From Trichoderma breve (Eukaryota; Ascomycota; Sordariomycetes; Hypocreales; Hypocreaceae), in assembly GCF_028502605.1 (NCBI RefSeq), contig NC_079237.1, positions 434,001 through 498,000 of the forward strand: DNA of 64,000 bases, given 5' to 3'. The notes under the pieces are model-generated. The model was given only the letters and a program-made list of their open reading frames with translations. It did no database searches and had not been told where the DNA came from. Made by a program: the position numbers and the translations under genes. Shown here piece after piece: positions 23,105-33,986 of the stretch; positions within the stretch are counted from its first letter, which is position 1, and every line of letters begins with the position of its first letter.

Positions 23105-23786
23105 TTACACCCAGTTCTCCCGAATCACCTCGGCAATCACACCGTGATCCTCATGCTGCTTCAGTCCACTCACAACAACCACTCCCACAACTCCCTCCAC
23201 GCCCGCGACCCGGATGGGCACACCACCTCCATGGATCGCATACCCTCCCGCCTCACTCGGTCCCAGCGAAAACTTCGCCGCAAACGCCGCCTCGTTGCCA
23301 GCGTACTTTTGTCCCAGATACCACGAGCTCGTGCCGAACCGCAGCACCGCGGCCGTCTTTCGCTTCACCCAGCTCTCGTTGTCGGGCGTCACGCCGCTGC
23401 CCGTAGCGACTTGGTACAGCGTCTGAGATCCAGCGCCCGCGCTGATGGAGATGAGTGTGGCACGACCTTCCCGGGCATAGGGGAGGAGGCGGGCGTAGAG
23501 GAGGTTGCCGAGCTCGACGGCATCGTCGGCTGTGAAGGAGGAGAGGACGAAGCCATCGGCGCCGACATCAGCGTCGACCAAAGCTTGAAGCTATTCACAA
23601 GTTTTAATATTAATGGCCAAAGATTATTCGTTTTGATGTTATCAAGGTGAGACTCACCTCTTGTGCAGAGCTCCCGCCTGGAGGGCTCTGAATAGGAGCT
23701 GGAGCAGCAGAGCTTCGAGCTGCATTTAGAGCCTTTTCGAGACCATGTCCCGCAGCAAAGGTGCGTTGCCAAACCTTTCGAGTCAT
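23105..23786 (-). CDS. UPF0303 / HbpS-fold protein (Ybr137w-like)
   Basis: Exons 23658-23786 and 23105-23590 with a 67-nt intron (GTGAGT...AATAG), phase 0, giving 204 residues. The C-terminal 110 residues carry the UPF0303 hallmarks: SGVTPDNESWVKRKTAAVLRFG, SSWYLGQK, then the glycine-rich YAIHGGGVPIRV followed by GVVGVVVVSGL and a closing QHEDHGVIAEVI. The fold is shared with the HbpS/GlcG (DUF336) group, some members of which bind haem; yeast Ybr137w is a cytosolic oligomer linked to the Get/TRC system. The first exon (43 residues) is Ala/Ser/Pro-rich and not conserved-looking. Whether it binds haem cannot be told from sequence. Confidence 0.88.
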
Positions 23787-25545
23787 GTTAACAGTGTGTA
23801 TTGATTAAACCTTTTGAAAATGAATTGGAAAAAATGAAAGTGAGAAGACGAGTGAGGATTAAGTAGCTATAAATAATATGTCAAACATCTCGACTTAAGT
23901 TTTAAACTTAAAATGGCTCCGATCAAATGAAGGCTGCACTAAACATCGGGCCGACTAATCATCTTTCAGCGTTGGGAAACGGACATTCTTGCCAGTCTTC
24001 GGGATTTATCAGGATTTGCTAGTGGATCGGATGAATCGCAGCTGTTGATAGGCGGCGTGAAAATTGGGGGCAGTTTCTATGGCGAGTCGTGATTTAATTT
24101 GGAGCTGTGGAGAAGCTATTACGACTCCATTATTCAGTTGACTTGTGAGATGAGCGACTCAATCAACGTGGCAGAGTGATGCGTCTGTTACGCAATGATA
24201 AGACAAAATATCATTACCAGCCTCCACGTTCAGACCAAAGAAGCAGGGGAAAATATGCAAAGAGCGAAACAGCGGATGGCGGACACTTTTATACTATCTC
24301 ACCTCGTATACGACTAAAACTTACTAGTACAAGACCCATTGCTACAGTGTACGGGTATGCAGCTCAACTTGGCATGTTATTCCTTTGCATGTATGTATCA
24401 TCTCTGATAAGTTATAGACAGTTCATGTTCCCGAATGTTTGCTGTTGGTAACGTGTCGACATTGAAGGACGGCAAGTTCTGTAGCTCGAAATAGAATAAG
24501 CCGACGCAATTGGCGCACGTTCGCTCATGCTGTCAGGTAGGAATAATCACTAGTTTAAAGGCACTCCATGAACCGGCTCAAACGTTGTTGGAGTACTCGT
24601 TGCCGGAGCCGATCATGATATCCGCCTCATGCGTGACTGGAGGCGGAGGCGGCGACGGAGGATGGACCGGAGGTGGCAGGATGCAGATCGGGGTGGGGGT
24701 ACACGGGCAGCCGTAGAAGTTGCCGGTGTAGATGGCAATTTCGCTTGAGGTTACGGCGCCGATGTAGCCATTGAGAGTACATATTTTGCTCCTGGTCACA
24801 ATTGTACTGAATTATGAAAGTTAGCTGGATAAAGACTCTCAGTGGGTAGTATGGAGTAGAGCAATGACTTACTACGAAGGAAACACGGACACGACTTTAT
24901 TTTTATAGAAATAACTTCTGTGAAAACTACAAGGTCTACAGAAACTACAACTTCTACGTCAGCTGCAGCTTCTTAATACTCTTACAGATAGATTTACTAC
25001 ATTAAACCTTGACTATAACTATTGCAACTGCTATTCAAGGATTCTATTTTGTGCTATGTCAACATCACCCATGTCCTCTAACATCATTCTAACTCTGTTT
25101 ATAGCACGCTTGTGTCAAGGCGTCGACTCCAACTACCCAATACTCATTCAAAACCGATGGAATAAGCATCAGATACATCGTTGCATTTCAGCTGCTATAC
25201 TACCAGGCGGGGTAGCTGGCGGGGTCATCTTCGTGGCTGGCTGAGATGTGAGATTTGAATGGGCCATGAAACGAGGCCGCCTATCAAACATTATTTCGTG
25301 GTATCGTGTGTGCTAAGCATCTTCATTGCCTTTGTTTGGCCACTAAAAATGGGCCTCACAAACATACGATCGGGCTTAAATAGAGTATGCTGACACTACT
25401 ATATACGATTTTTGTGTGCTGTTCTTGATTTAAAGATGTCGGAATATAAACCCTGGCCTCGCGGTACGTGATATGAAAGAGTCACACGGAGTTGTTATTC
25501 TGTTCTTCAAGAAGACATCAGTCCCGTGCATCGTGCATCTATACC
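23787..25545. other. AT-richer accessory stretch with a gene remnant
   Basis: Between the UPF0303 gene and the orphan 373-residue gene. It is visibly AT-richer than the housekeeping regions. The only coding trace I can defend is the secreted-protein remnant on the minus strand (24578 to about 25000). A short plus-strand frame at 25056-25244 ends in a glycine-rich hydrophobic stretch that may also be a fragment. Confidence 0.5.
24578..24960 (-). pseudogene. remnant of a Thr/Val- and Pro-rich secreted protein gene
   Basis: A final exon from about 24811 to 24578 reads IVTRSKICTLNGYIGAV, then SSEIAIYTGNFYGCPC, a proline-rich stretch (PPPVHPPSPPPPPVTHE) and a stop. Upstream lies a well-formed intron (GTAAGT at about 24872, GCTAAC branch, TTCAG at 24812). 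Before it are Val-rich codons in more than one frame (VVVSVDLVVFTEV), broken by stops further upstream where TA dinucleotides replace expected CA/CG. No start codon or signal peptide could be connected. It may be a decayed relative of TVTVT-type wall proteins, or the 3' half of an intact gene whose first exon I failed to find. Confidence 0.35.
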
Positions 25546-26667
25546 ATGGCACCTCAATCTAGCCCAGGGCCTTATACCAAGGTAGTAAACGACACTGGTC
25601 TTGATCATGGAGATATTGCGCCCGCCATCATCTCTGTGACGATTCAAAAAAGCGGCAACAAAAGGAGAGGCACCAACAAGGGCATGGCAGGTGCTGGTCT
25701 CTACGCAGCTCTTCTGGGAACCGCGGGCTTTGCTTTGCCGCCATCGTTGAGCTCAACAAGCTGGACAATTGGAATTATAGGACTGCTTCTCGCCGGTCAA
25801 TCAACACATGACATATCCCAAACGGACGACAGCAAGTCTCACTCCAGGGTGCTTTACCTAGGAGACGCCGCATCCCTTGGTGTTGATGAGCGAAATACTA
25901 ATGAAATTATCATGTATCGAGCTTACATGGATGAAAATATACTCAAGATTACCGAATACTTTGTGCCCAATGTCGGGTCTTTCTTGTACAACGTTAGTGA
26001 TATCATCAAAGGATGTGCGCACGGGGGTACAATGGACAGAGAGGTGAAGGAGTTGTTTACTTTCACTTTTCCAGAACCTCAGGTCATTAATCTGTACCGT
26101 TATATTTCCATTCGTGGGTTGAGTCCCACGCCAAGCTTTGGGACGGATGGTTCCGAGCTCCCCTCCAATGGTCTTCCGAAGCAAGGCTCATTGGTTTGGT
26201 ACGACGCCGATGGGAAATTTCTGGCGCAGTGGGATGGCGATAAACAAGAAGAGATAGTCGATCGCTTTGGAGCCGGATGGTTCGACTCCAACAACAAGGC
26301 CATCCGCCGAAACCTAGTGTCGTTTATTCAAGAGATGAAGCCTCAGTTGAGCTCCAATATGACCATCCTCCACCTGAGCGATAAGTTCAACACCCCAGTG
26401 CTTGTTTTGAACAACTGGAAGGTCAGTGATACAGGTGATCGGGCAGCAAACGTGGCAACACAAGAGGAGGTCATGCGCTTTATCAAGACTGATCAAAGGA
26501 ACTGGGATTGGGGGTACCAGTGGGATAGCAACGGCGATATCTACCCCTGCAGCTCGCCCTATTACTACCGAGTAGACTACATGACTCGAAGCGAGGATTC
26601 TCACCTATTCTTTCCCCTTACTGATAAGGATTGGACATATACGACAATGATTGTGAAGAAATTTTAA
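25546..26667 (+). CDS. orphan 373-residue protein, function unknown
   Basis: Single exon from ATG 25546 (context TACCATGG) to TAA. Residues about 46-86 (MAGAGLYAALLGTAGFALPP and WTIGIIGLLLAG) form one or two hydrophobic segments, so it may be membrane-associated; the first 45 residues lack a signal peptide. The rest is soluble-looking and rich in Asp, Trp and Tyr (QGSLVWYDADGKFLAQWDGD, RNWDWGYQWDSNGDIYPC). Codon use is consistent and there are no stops, so it is probably a real gene. I recognise no family. It sits alone in the AT-richer accessory region between gene remnants, which suggests a lineage-specific gene. Confidence 0.75.
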   Translation: MAPQSSPGPYTKVVNDTGLDHGDIAPAIISVTIQKSGNKRRGTNKGMAGAGLYAALLGTAGFALPPSLSSTSWTIGIIGLLLAGQSTHDISQTDDSKSHSRVLYLGDAASLGVDERNTNEIIMYRAYMDENILKITEYFVPNVGSFLYNVSDIIKGCAHGGTMDREVKELFTFTFPEPQVINLYRYISIRGLSPTPSFGTDGSELPSNGLPKQGSLVWYDADGKFLAQWDGDKQEEIVDRFGAGWFDSNNKAIRRNLVSFIQEMKPQLSSNMTILHLSDKFNTPVLVLNNWKVSDTGDRAANVATQEEVMRFIKTDQRNWDWGYQWDSNGDIYPCSSPYYYRVDYMTRSEDSHLFFPLTDKDWTYTTMIVKKF

Positions 26668-26748
26668 TGACGCATAACAACAAACGAAGAAGCTTTGAGT
26701 CCCATTTCATCAAAGTCTCTTGATGAAGTAATGGATAAGGAGAAATAG

Positions 26749-26874
26749 CTAGTTCTTTGACGGACCGCTGTTGGTTTGACAAGAGCCGGTGGTACAGTAT
26801 GTAATGGAAGTTGCTCCAGCTAAAAGAAACTGGGCGGCAAGAAAAGAAGCAACAGAAGCAATGTTGAGCTGCAT
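26749..26874 (-). CDS. candidate small secreted peptide (41 residues)
   Basis: ATG at 26874 opens a frame with a convincing signal peptide (MQLNIASVASFLAAQFLLAG, cleavage expected after ATS). A short mature part, ITYCTTGSCQTNSGPSKN, has two cysteines, and the frame stops at TAG 26749. It may be complete, or exon 1 of a longer gene cut by decay: a GTCCGT donor-like site lies at SGP. It is convergent with the orphan gene, ending 82 bp from its stop codon. Expression is unknown. Confidence 0.4.
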   Translation of the reverse strand: MQLNIASVASFLAAQFLLAGATSITYCTTGSCQTNSGPSKN

Positions 26875-27316
26875 GGTGCTTTGGTGCTGGCGTTGTAAGA
26901 CTGGTTTGGCAATTGTAGGAGGTCAAGTATCTTGTAAAGATAATTGGCAGGTGTGTAATTCTTGAAGTCTAACTGTTCAGTGGGATATTGTGAGAAAGGG
27001 GAAGAAAAAGAGCTTTATATATCCGTATTCCAACACATCACAGACGAAGCCCCTGAGATGTATACTGAATCTTTTGAAGGATGGCGGAGTTAGAAATACG
27101 ACGTATCGGAATTTCCAGGATACTTCTACTTGCTGTAGTTTGGCAGTTAATATTTTTCTTAGATATATTATAACTCAATGCGTTTAGAGTATAACTCTAC
27201 TGCTATGTTTTATAGACAACATATGTGAAGGCATCAACACGGGTTTTAATGTGGATATAGCCTCCATCAGAATGCGGGCCGTTGTCCAAAGGAAGCCAGA
27301 CCGCCGGGCCGCCTGG

Positions 27317-27600
27317 CTAACGGGAGCTAATCGGTTTAACCTTGATTTTCACAAAGATTAGGGGACCGAGAGCCGTCAAATAATATGTCCGACCGAGCGG
27401 CATGGCCCGCTTGATAGAACCAACGATGAGTCCGTTGGCAGAGACGAGCCGCGATCGACTAGCCTCTCTAGATACGAGACTGACTGATCCTCCCGTGGCT
27501 GAGCATGCGAGAAGCTTGAAACCTCCAGTATCTATCAAGCATTACTGGAGCCATCATAATAAAGTCCTCCACAAGTAACTCCGTGCAACCGCTTGGCCCA
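27317..27600 (-). pseudogene. possible fragment of a Cys-containing secreted protein
   Basis: The minus strand reads GVTCGGLYYDGSSNA in one frame, then a stop. In the next frame it continues CLIDTGGFKLLACSATGGS followed by SVSLVSREASRSRLV and a hydrophobic tail, ending at 27317. A one-base shift or a very short intron would connect the two. No start or signal peptide was found. It could be chance, but glycine/cysteine patterning on both sides of the break suggests a decayed gene. Confidence 0.22.
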
Positions 27601-28357
27601 ATAGACACTGTATTAACCCTGTCGTTCTGTTGAGCCTAGAACAAGCTGTATGGATCAGGCTGGAGGAAAGTATTCTTACTCAGGTATTACTGACACGAAA
27701 CATGGAAAATGGAAAAGGCGAGAGAGAATAGAGACGATATTTCAGATACCAGATAGCATTGTTGCCATCCCAGTCTAGAACTCGTAAGAATACAGTCAAC
27801 TGTACTCTTGATATCTAGCCCCCATATCTTTGGGTGTTGTGTTCCTTTCATCATTACCACTGCATTTAGATGTTCATTTTATATCGCAAGATGTAAGAAA
27901 TAAAAGAAATATGGATGGTGGTCAGACGTCTACGCTCAGGATCCATCCTTTACACACCCCTCAGATGCCATCGTCCCTCTGACGGAGGGCTCAAGTTATC
28001 AAGAGCGATAAGAAGTATCCCGTCGACGAATTGGGCCAAGGGGCTGACTTACAGACAGAGGAACGTATACGGCCATTGAGGGATATTTGCAGTTGCAAGA
28101 GCACAAAGACAACAATAATGATGGAGGGTAGTAGATGAGATGGCATCATCAATCTTGGTCAACTTTACATAGGTATGTAGAACCTTGCCCCTATGACAAT
28201 CTGGTTTCCGTTGGAGCCCAATTCAGGTGATCTTAAGAAGTCTTTGTTGATGACACTGAATTAAATTGACAGCTACCTAGGTAAATTACTAACTCAAGGT
28301 CTATCTACTGCAATAAAAACAGACACAGATTGTCTCACAAAAACTCAACACCAAACC

Positions 28358-31300
28358 CTACGCCTCATCATTATCATAGTGAACATCATTCTCCATCGTC
28401 GCATCAGACTCGCGTCGAGGCAGCACAAGTTCAGTCTGCATGCCGCCGCCGCCGCCATACTCAATCACACTCGCCGTGTCCGACAGCTTCCCCGACTCAA
28501 GGTCCTCTATGCTCTGCAGCGCCTGGATAAACTTGCCCTGCTCGCTCTTGAGCTCCTCGCGCTTATTCGCCGTCGCCGCGTCCTCATCCATGAGCTTCTC
28601 GTAGACACTCACCGAGTTTGAACCGCGCACGCCAAGCTTGTCGTCGAGATAGTTGCGAAGCTGTCGTCGGATCGCGGGAATCATGCGGCAGACGATGCGC
28701 TGCGTCACGGCGTCGGAGTATCGTAGGGCAGCTAGTTTATAGTATCCCCTAACATACGCAACAACCTCAACCTCTCGCTCGAAATCATCCGGCTTCAGTT
28801 TGGTTTGCTCCGCTTCCCGTCGCTTGACCTCCAGGATCTGCTTTTCCTCCGTTAACACTTCCCACGGCACGAGGTTCTTTTGTGCGTAGCCCGCTCCCTT
28901 CATTCTCATATAATGTCGGAACCGAGTCAGCACGGCTCGCTCGCTTTTGAGACACTGATCAAATGCTTCCGTGTTGTATGTCATGACTCTTTCTGCCTCA
29001 TCACTGTAGAGCGCCTCGAGTTCTTTTTGCGTCGTTTTCCAGTGCTCATCCAGGCAGCTCTTGAGGTGCCGCTTAGCTTCTGTGTATATGAACCGCTTCT
29101 TGAGATTCTCGAGGGACTGATTCAGCGCCGAATCGAGCTCGGCTTGAAGCTGCCGAATTACTTCTCTCAGATACACGCTGGTGGGCCGATTCCACGGTCT
29201 GATGGACTCCATGGCCAAATCGTTGTACACATCCGGTGGGATGATGCTCGGCATGCCTGCCTTCATCTTGGCCTGGATCTCCTCCTTTACTTCTCGCAGT
29301 GTACGGAATGCCCGACCAACATCACTGAATTCCGTAAATGGTTCCGGGAGAAGTTGCTTCTGTGGCGGCGGTGCAGGATGAGGAGGGCCAAAGCTGTTGC
29401 CATTAGCAAAGCCGGCTTCCTCGGGCTTGACCGAGCTCGGTGTCCCGTTGACTGGATAATCCGTTCTCGTCCGCTTATTCGATGGCGTTGCTTGCGGTGC
29501 TGTATTTCGTCGCTTCGAGGGAGTGACGAAGCTTGTTGTGGCAGTGCCGACAGAGGCCGCATCGGACTCATCATCGTCCATAAGCTCCACCACTTGAATA
29601 TCGGTGCGATCCTTGAGAATAAACTTGGGTTTAATCTCCAAGAGGCAGTCTCGAAAGTTGGTTGGCAAGCTGTTTATACGAGCTGCAAACTCGTCAATCT
29701 TGAGCCGCGCACTATCAGCAAAGCTGTTGAGGCATGTCTGAATCTCTAGCTCAACATTGTGGGGGAGCTCAGGAAGGTTGGCCAGCTGTCGGGTGACTTT
29801 GTCGAGATGGTATTTGACTTTGTGTTTGATGTTTGGCAAACTAGAGGTGTCAACGTTAGCAGCCAGATACCAAATTTGAGTTCTTGTGAATTGATTCATT
29901 CTTACCTCTTCGCAAATTCCTCGCCAAGCCGCTCTGAGAGAAAAGCCTTGAGCCTTTCCACGCCACAGCGGTCGACAAATGCATGGAATGCACCGGGCCA
30001 TTTATCTACAGACTCGTCCTCGAACATCCTTTCCTCCCACTTTTTCAATTCATCCAAGTCCTTACCCTGGGGGCGGGAGGTTATGAAATACCCTAAGCCG
30101 GTTGAGTGAGCTTGCCCCTTCATGATTTCGAGCCACTGGGTATGATTTCCACCGTCAGGTAAGAGATCTGCCTTGGTCAGCACGCCAATGGTCCTGTCCT
30201 TAGCTTGCAACCTGCGGGTGAGGCCGAAGGTTGCCGAATTCTCAGCGTCACTATTCATAGGCATGGCACAAATAATGATGGCAGAGGGGTGCTGGATGTA
30301 GGCGCTCGAGAGGTTTCGAACTACGTTGACCAGGTACTCGTCGTTGGCATCGGCGGGATTCTGGAAAATGCCCGGCATGTCGTAAAAGGACAAATCAGGC
30401 AAGTCAGGGCCCTTTATCTCCAGAGAAACAACGTTGGGGGAGAACTTCGCCAAAGTCTCCTCTGCTGCCTTGTCGATGGGCGTATTCATGGCAATGGAGC
30501 CTCGTCCGGGGACAAAGAGAACGGGAGGCTTGTCATCATTCAAGATGGCAATCTGAGCCCAGCGCAAGACCTCTTCGATTTCGCTCTTGTCGTGCATAGT
30601 TTTGAACTCCAAAACAGCAGTGCTAGGTAGCTTTCTCCAGGGAAAGAAGGGGTCATGCTTCGTGACATCAGATTCATGAATGGGGCGGTTGGGGGTTGGC
30701 CCATACGAGTATTCTTTGCGGAGCCAAACTCGACAGGACCATTCGGAATTGCGGGAAACGCGAATGTGCAGAGGGCATCGAGTGCATGCGCCCTCGCTCC
30801 GAGGCAGATCTAGGTTGGCGAGGCCTGACATGAGACTGGACTTGCCCGCCGACTGATCGCCGACAAGGACAAGCTCGGGGAGTTGCACATCATGAGAGAC
30901 GCCAAGCTGCTGGAGCTCTCCCAAGGTGTCATTGCAAGCTTTGAGTTTCTTGCCAATGTCCTGAAACGAAGTGTGGAAGAAGCTCTCGTCCATGTTTCTG
31001 GGACTGCCTGCAACAGGCACAGTGGTAGTTGCCACCACGGTTCTGGCTCTAACTTCTCTGAAGATGGGCTCTGTGGTATGTTCTGACGCTACGGTACGCT
31101 CACTAGGCGCAGCTAGGAGATGAAAAAGTCAGCATGATATGATACGATATGATATGATGAAAGGGATTCTCATGATGGGCATCCACAATGAGACTCACGA
31201 GCATTAGATCTGTTTCCACGACCAGCCTTGGACAACTGATGAAACTCGGGGTGATCCACGGCATCGTCACCATTTGTGCCGAAATCAGTGACGCTGTTGG

Positions 31301-31379
31301 CATACGAGTTTGGCATTGGCTCAGGCTTCACCCGGATTGATGTCTGGGCTGGTGCTCTGCGAACACGGCGGCTTGCCAT
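28358..31379 (-). CDS. dynamin-like large GTPase (Mx/Drp type)
   Basis: Three exons, 31199-31379, 29906-31112 and 28358-29840, give 956 residues; introns of 86 and 65 nt have donors GTGAGT and GTAAGA and acceptors CTAG. After a polar N-terminus of about 100 residues comes the GTPase domain: G1 GDQSAGKSS at 145-153, switch-I TRCPL, G3 DMPG at 305-308, G4 TKAD at 373-376. A long helical stalk follows, with a Ser/Pro/Arg-rich insert (SVGTATTSFVTPSKRRNT), and the C-terminus resembles a GTPase effector domain (MIPAIRRQLRNYLDDKLG). No PH domain or proline-rich tail is present. This Mx-like class is multiplied in filamentous fungi with mostly unknown roles; membrane remodelling is inferred. Intron 1 contains GATAT repeats (31134-31160). 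Confidence 0.9.
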
Positions 31380-32996
31380 GATGATGAGATCCTCAGAGGA
31401 GTCCTAGTCCGTCTTGGAAATTTGAGTTTCGTCAGACATTGACGAGATTCGGCTTCGCTGATGGGAAACGCTTGATTCAGATGATGATTCAGATGGTCGT
31501 TGGTGACATGTGGAAGATGGCCAAGGTGAATCCAGATGGCGATGGGAGCGTAGAGGAAGGAAAGAAGGTGAAGAAGGGAAAGGAAAAGAAAGGAAGTGAT
31601 TAGGCAAAGGATACGGCGATAAATGGGTATTAAAAGAAGAAAGAATAAGAAAACGAAGTGAAATTAATGAGCAAACGGCCCAAGACGAGATGAAAGTGAA
31701 GGCGAAAGTGAATGAATGACCTTGAGCTCAGACGTGGAAAAACGTTGATGCTGATGCTGATGTTGGCAACTGATATCAATTCACCTAGCCAACGAATTGA
31801 TGGCGTTTTGTTGCTGCCCCATCGGCCTACAGGGGTTGGTGTGAATGTTAATGCTTGATAGAGGCAGCGGTGCCTGGTTCAACCGTCAGCCAGCTGTAGA
31901 TGGTACAAGGAACAAATGAAGGTACAAAACAGGCCATTGACTCCTGTTAGAGACACGGACAAAAAAAGAAGCGAGACTCACTAATAAATTGACGGATTTC
32001 TGAGCTCTGTAGCGTCGCCGTGCTAACAGAAGTGAATGCCGTCTGAAGCTCAAACATGAAAGCTAAAGTACAAGAGAGAGAGAGAGCTTGAGCCTTTGCC
32101 CAAAAAAGGGGGGCTGGGCTCGAAGCTTCAGGTACAAGTACAAAGTACAGAATACTTGGGGCCACGTGACCTGCGTTTCACCACTTGCTGTACTTTACTG
32201 ATCAAGCCTTGGATTCTGCCTGTCTATAGGATACCCTGTAATAGCTTGTATGACTTTGAGTCGTTAAGCTGTTGTGCTGTGACAATGACAGCTCAATATC
32301 AACTGATGTGATTGATGTAAATCTACCTACCTAGTCAGGCACATAAACACAGCTACTAGTCCACCTTAGTATTGTGAGGCTTTTCAGCAGCTGCCCCTGA
32401 CAAGAAGCAATTGAGGCTCCATTGCCGCCCACAAAGCTTTTACTGAGAAGCGCCTAGTGCTGTGGCCAGTGGATCTTGTGCTCTGCCTTTGCTCCGTTAG
32501 TACCTCGACTCTGCGTGCCGTGTAATTTTCAGTGGCCGCCATACGGAGTACCAAGTACATGTACCTCGATCACAAGACAAATCCTGCGATGCTTAAGAGA
32601 TGATCATCCACCGGTTGGGCCGCTGTCTTCATGTTCAATGATGTATTGTGACAGTCTTTATTGTAGTTTCTGCAATTTTGAACAAGTTTACAATCTCAAT
32701 TTCCCTAAATCTGCCTTTCCCACTGCGCAATCCCTACTGCAACTCCAGTTCCAGCGTAGCACTCAGCAAGGCTACTGAAGTACTCTTGTACCTGCACCAC
32801 CGCCTTGGGGAAGAAAAAAAAAAAAAAAAAAAAAAACTGATCCAAGAGAAATTAGTCTTCAGCCATCGGCTCTTAGCTCAACCCAACCGTAGACTTTACA
32901 GCCTCATAGGAGTAGCCAGTAGCAATACCTTGAGGTTCTCCTTTCTGTCTTGTCATCTCATCTCCCGGTTACTTAGGCTCAGAATACCACATCATC
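31380..32996. promoter_or_regulatory. divergent upstream region of the dynamin and RRM genes
   Basis: 1.6 kb between head-to-head genes. It holds GA-rich sequence at 31550-31670 and a 23-nt A-run at 32814-32836. CTCTTGTACCTGCACC near 32782 and CAGGTACAAGTACAAAGTAC near 32130 are GTAC-rich motifs. I see no gene in it. Confidence 0.5.
32814..32836. repeat. A23 homopolymer
   Basis: Uninterrupted run of 23 A, about 160 bp upstream of the RRM-protein ATG. It may act as a nucleosome-excluding promoter tract or be a retro-insertion tail; no target-site duplication was noticed. Confidence 0.9.
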
Positions 32997-33986
32997 ATGG
33001 ACGCTGCAGGGAACGACGCCTTGGCTGAGGGCCGGCGCATCTACTTAGGCGCGGCAACTCTCTCTCGATCTGATGGACCCCCAATACTGACTGACCGGTA
33101 ACAGGCAATCTCCACTACGTCCTCAAGTCGCAGGACATTGAGGAGTTTCTGCTCCAGAATGGCTTCGACGACATTGAGAACATCCACGTCTCTGTCGACC
33201 CCGTCAGCGCTCGCAACCCGGGCTACTGCTTTGTGGACTTTGCCGAGCGGGCCACCGCTGAGCGAGCTCTGACTGATCTCAGGGCAAGTCTCCGTGGCCG
33301 TGAGGTCAAGGTCGGTCCATGCGAGCCTAGGAAGAAGCGCAATGGAGACGGCCGGTCTACCTTCCAGCGCGGGGGTGACTGGAGATCCCCCTCTGGCGAC
33401 GATGGCCAGCAGCAGTTCCAGAGCGAGCCTAGGGAGCAGAGGCCCCGAAGAGACTTCAACCGCTCCGACGAGGTGGCCGATGAGTCTCAGGGAAAGCGAC
33501 TGTACGTTGGAGGACTGGCCAAGAACCTGGACCAGGAGCAGAACAACCAGGAGGTTATGGACATTTTCACTGGATTCAACCCGTACGTCACTCACTCACC
33601 CACCAACTCACTCACTCAGCGTTTATTTCATTATAGCTAATGATGAGAACAGCTCATACATTGGCAAGCGCATCACCCCCCATGAGAGCACTCGCAGCCC
33701 CGCTGGAACCTACTACTACTGCTTCGTGGACTTTGAGACCAAAGAAGAGGCCGAGGCCGCCATGCAGGCCCTGGATGGTGCCCAGTACGACGGAGGCGTG
33801 CTCAAGGTCTCCCTGGCCAAGAGGACGGACAGACAGTCCACCCGCCCCAATGCGACATCAGACCGCAACAACGGCGGCCAGGGACGCGGATGGCGATCCT
33901 CCAACACCCCCCGAACTGAGGGCGGAGCACCGCCACCGGCCAGAGCCATGGGATCCAACAACTGGCGCCAGAGGACCGCCGAGTAG
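32997..33986 (+). CDS. two-RRM RNA-binding protein
   Basis: Exons 32997-33048, 33105-33582 and 33653-33986 give 287 residues. RRM1 begins at residue 15 with RNP2 IYLGNL, formed across intron 1, and has RNP1 GYCFVDF at 57-63. RRM2 has RNP2 LYVGGL near 150 and RNP1 YYCFVDF near 198-204. Between them is a polar RGG/Asp/Gln-rich linker; the tail is Gly/Arg/Asn-rich (NNGGQGRGWRSSNTPRTEGG). Intron 1 (33049-33104) has a GC donor (TTAG|GCGCGG), two overlapping CTGAC branch candidates and a standard AACAG acceptor. Intron 2 is GT-AG (GTACGT...AACAG). The target RNA is unknown; nuclear or granule RNA handling is inferred from the architecture. Confidence 0.88.

Larger units (their letters stand above)
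26668..28357. other. AT-richer accessory stretch with short coding traces
   Basis: Between the orphan gene and the dynamin gene. It contains a 41-codon secreted-peptide frame (26749-26874, minus) and a possible gene fragment at 27317-27600 (minus), both entered separately. The rest shows no supported gene. Confidence 0.5.

Noticed and set aside
28880..29749. 289-codon plus-strand frame
   Set aside because: Antisense of the dynamin stalk-coding exon; no independent features.
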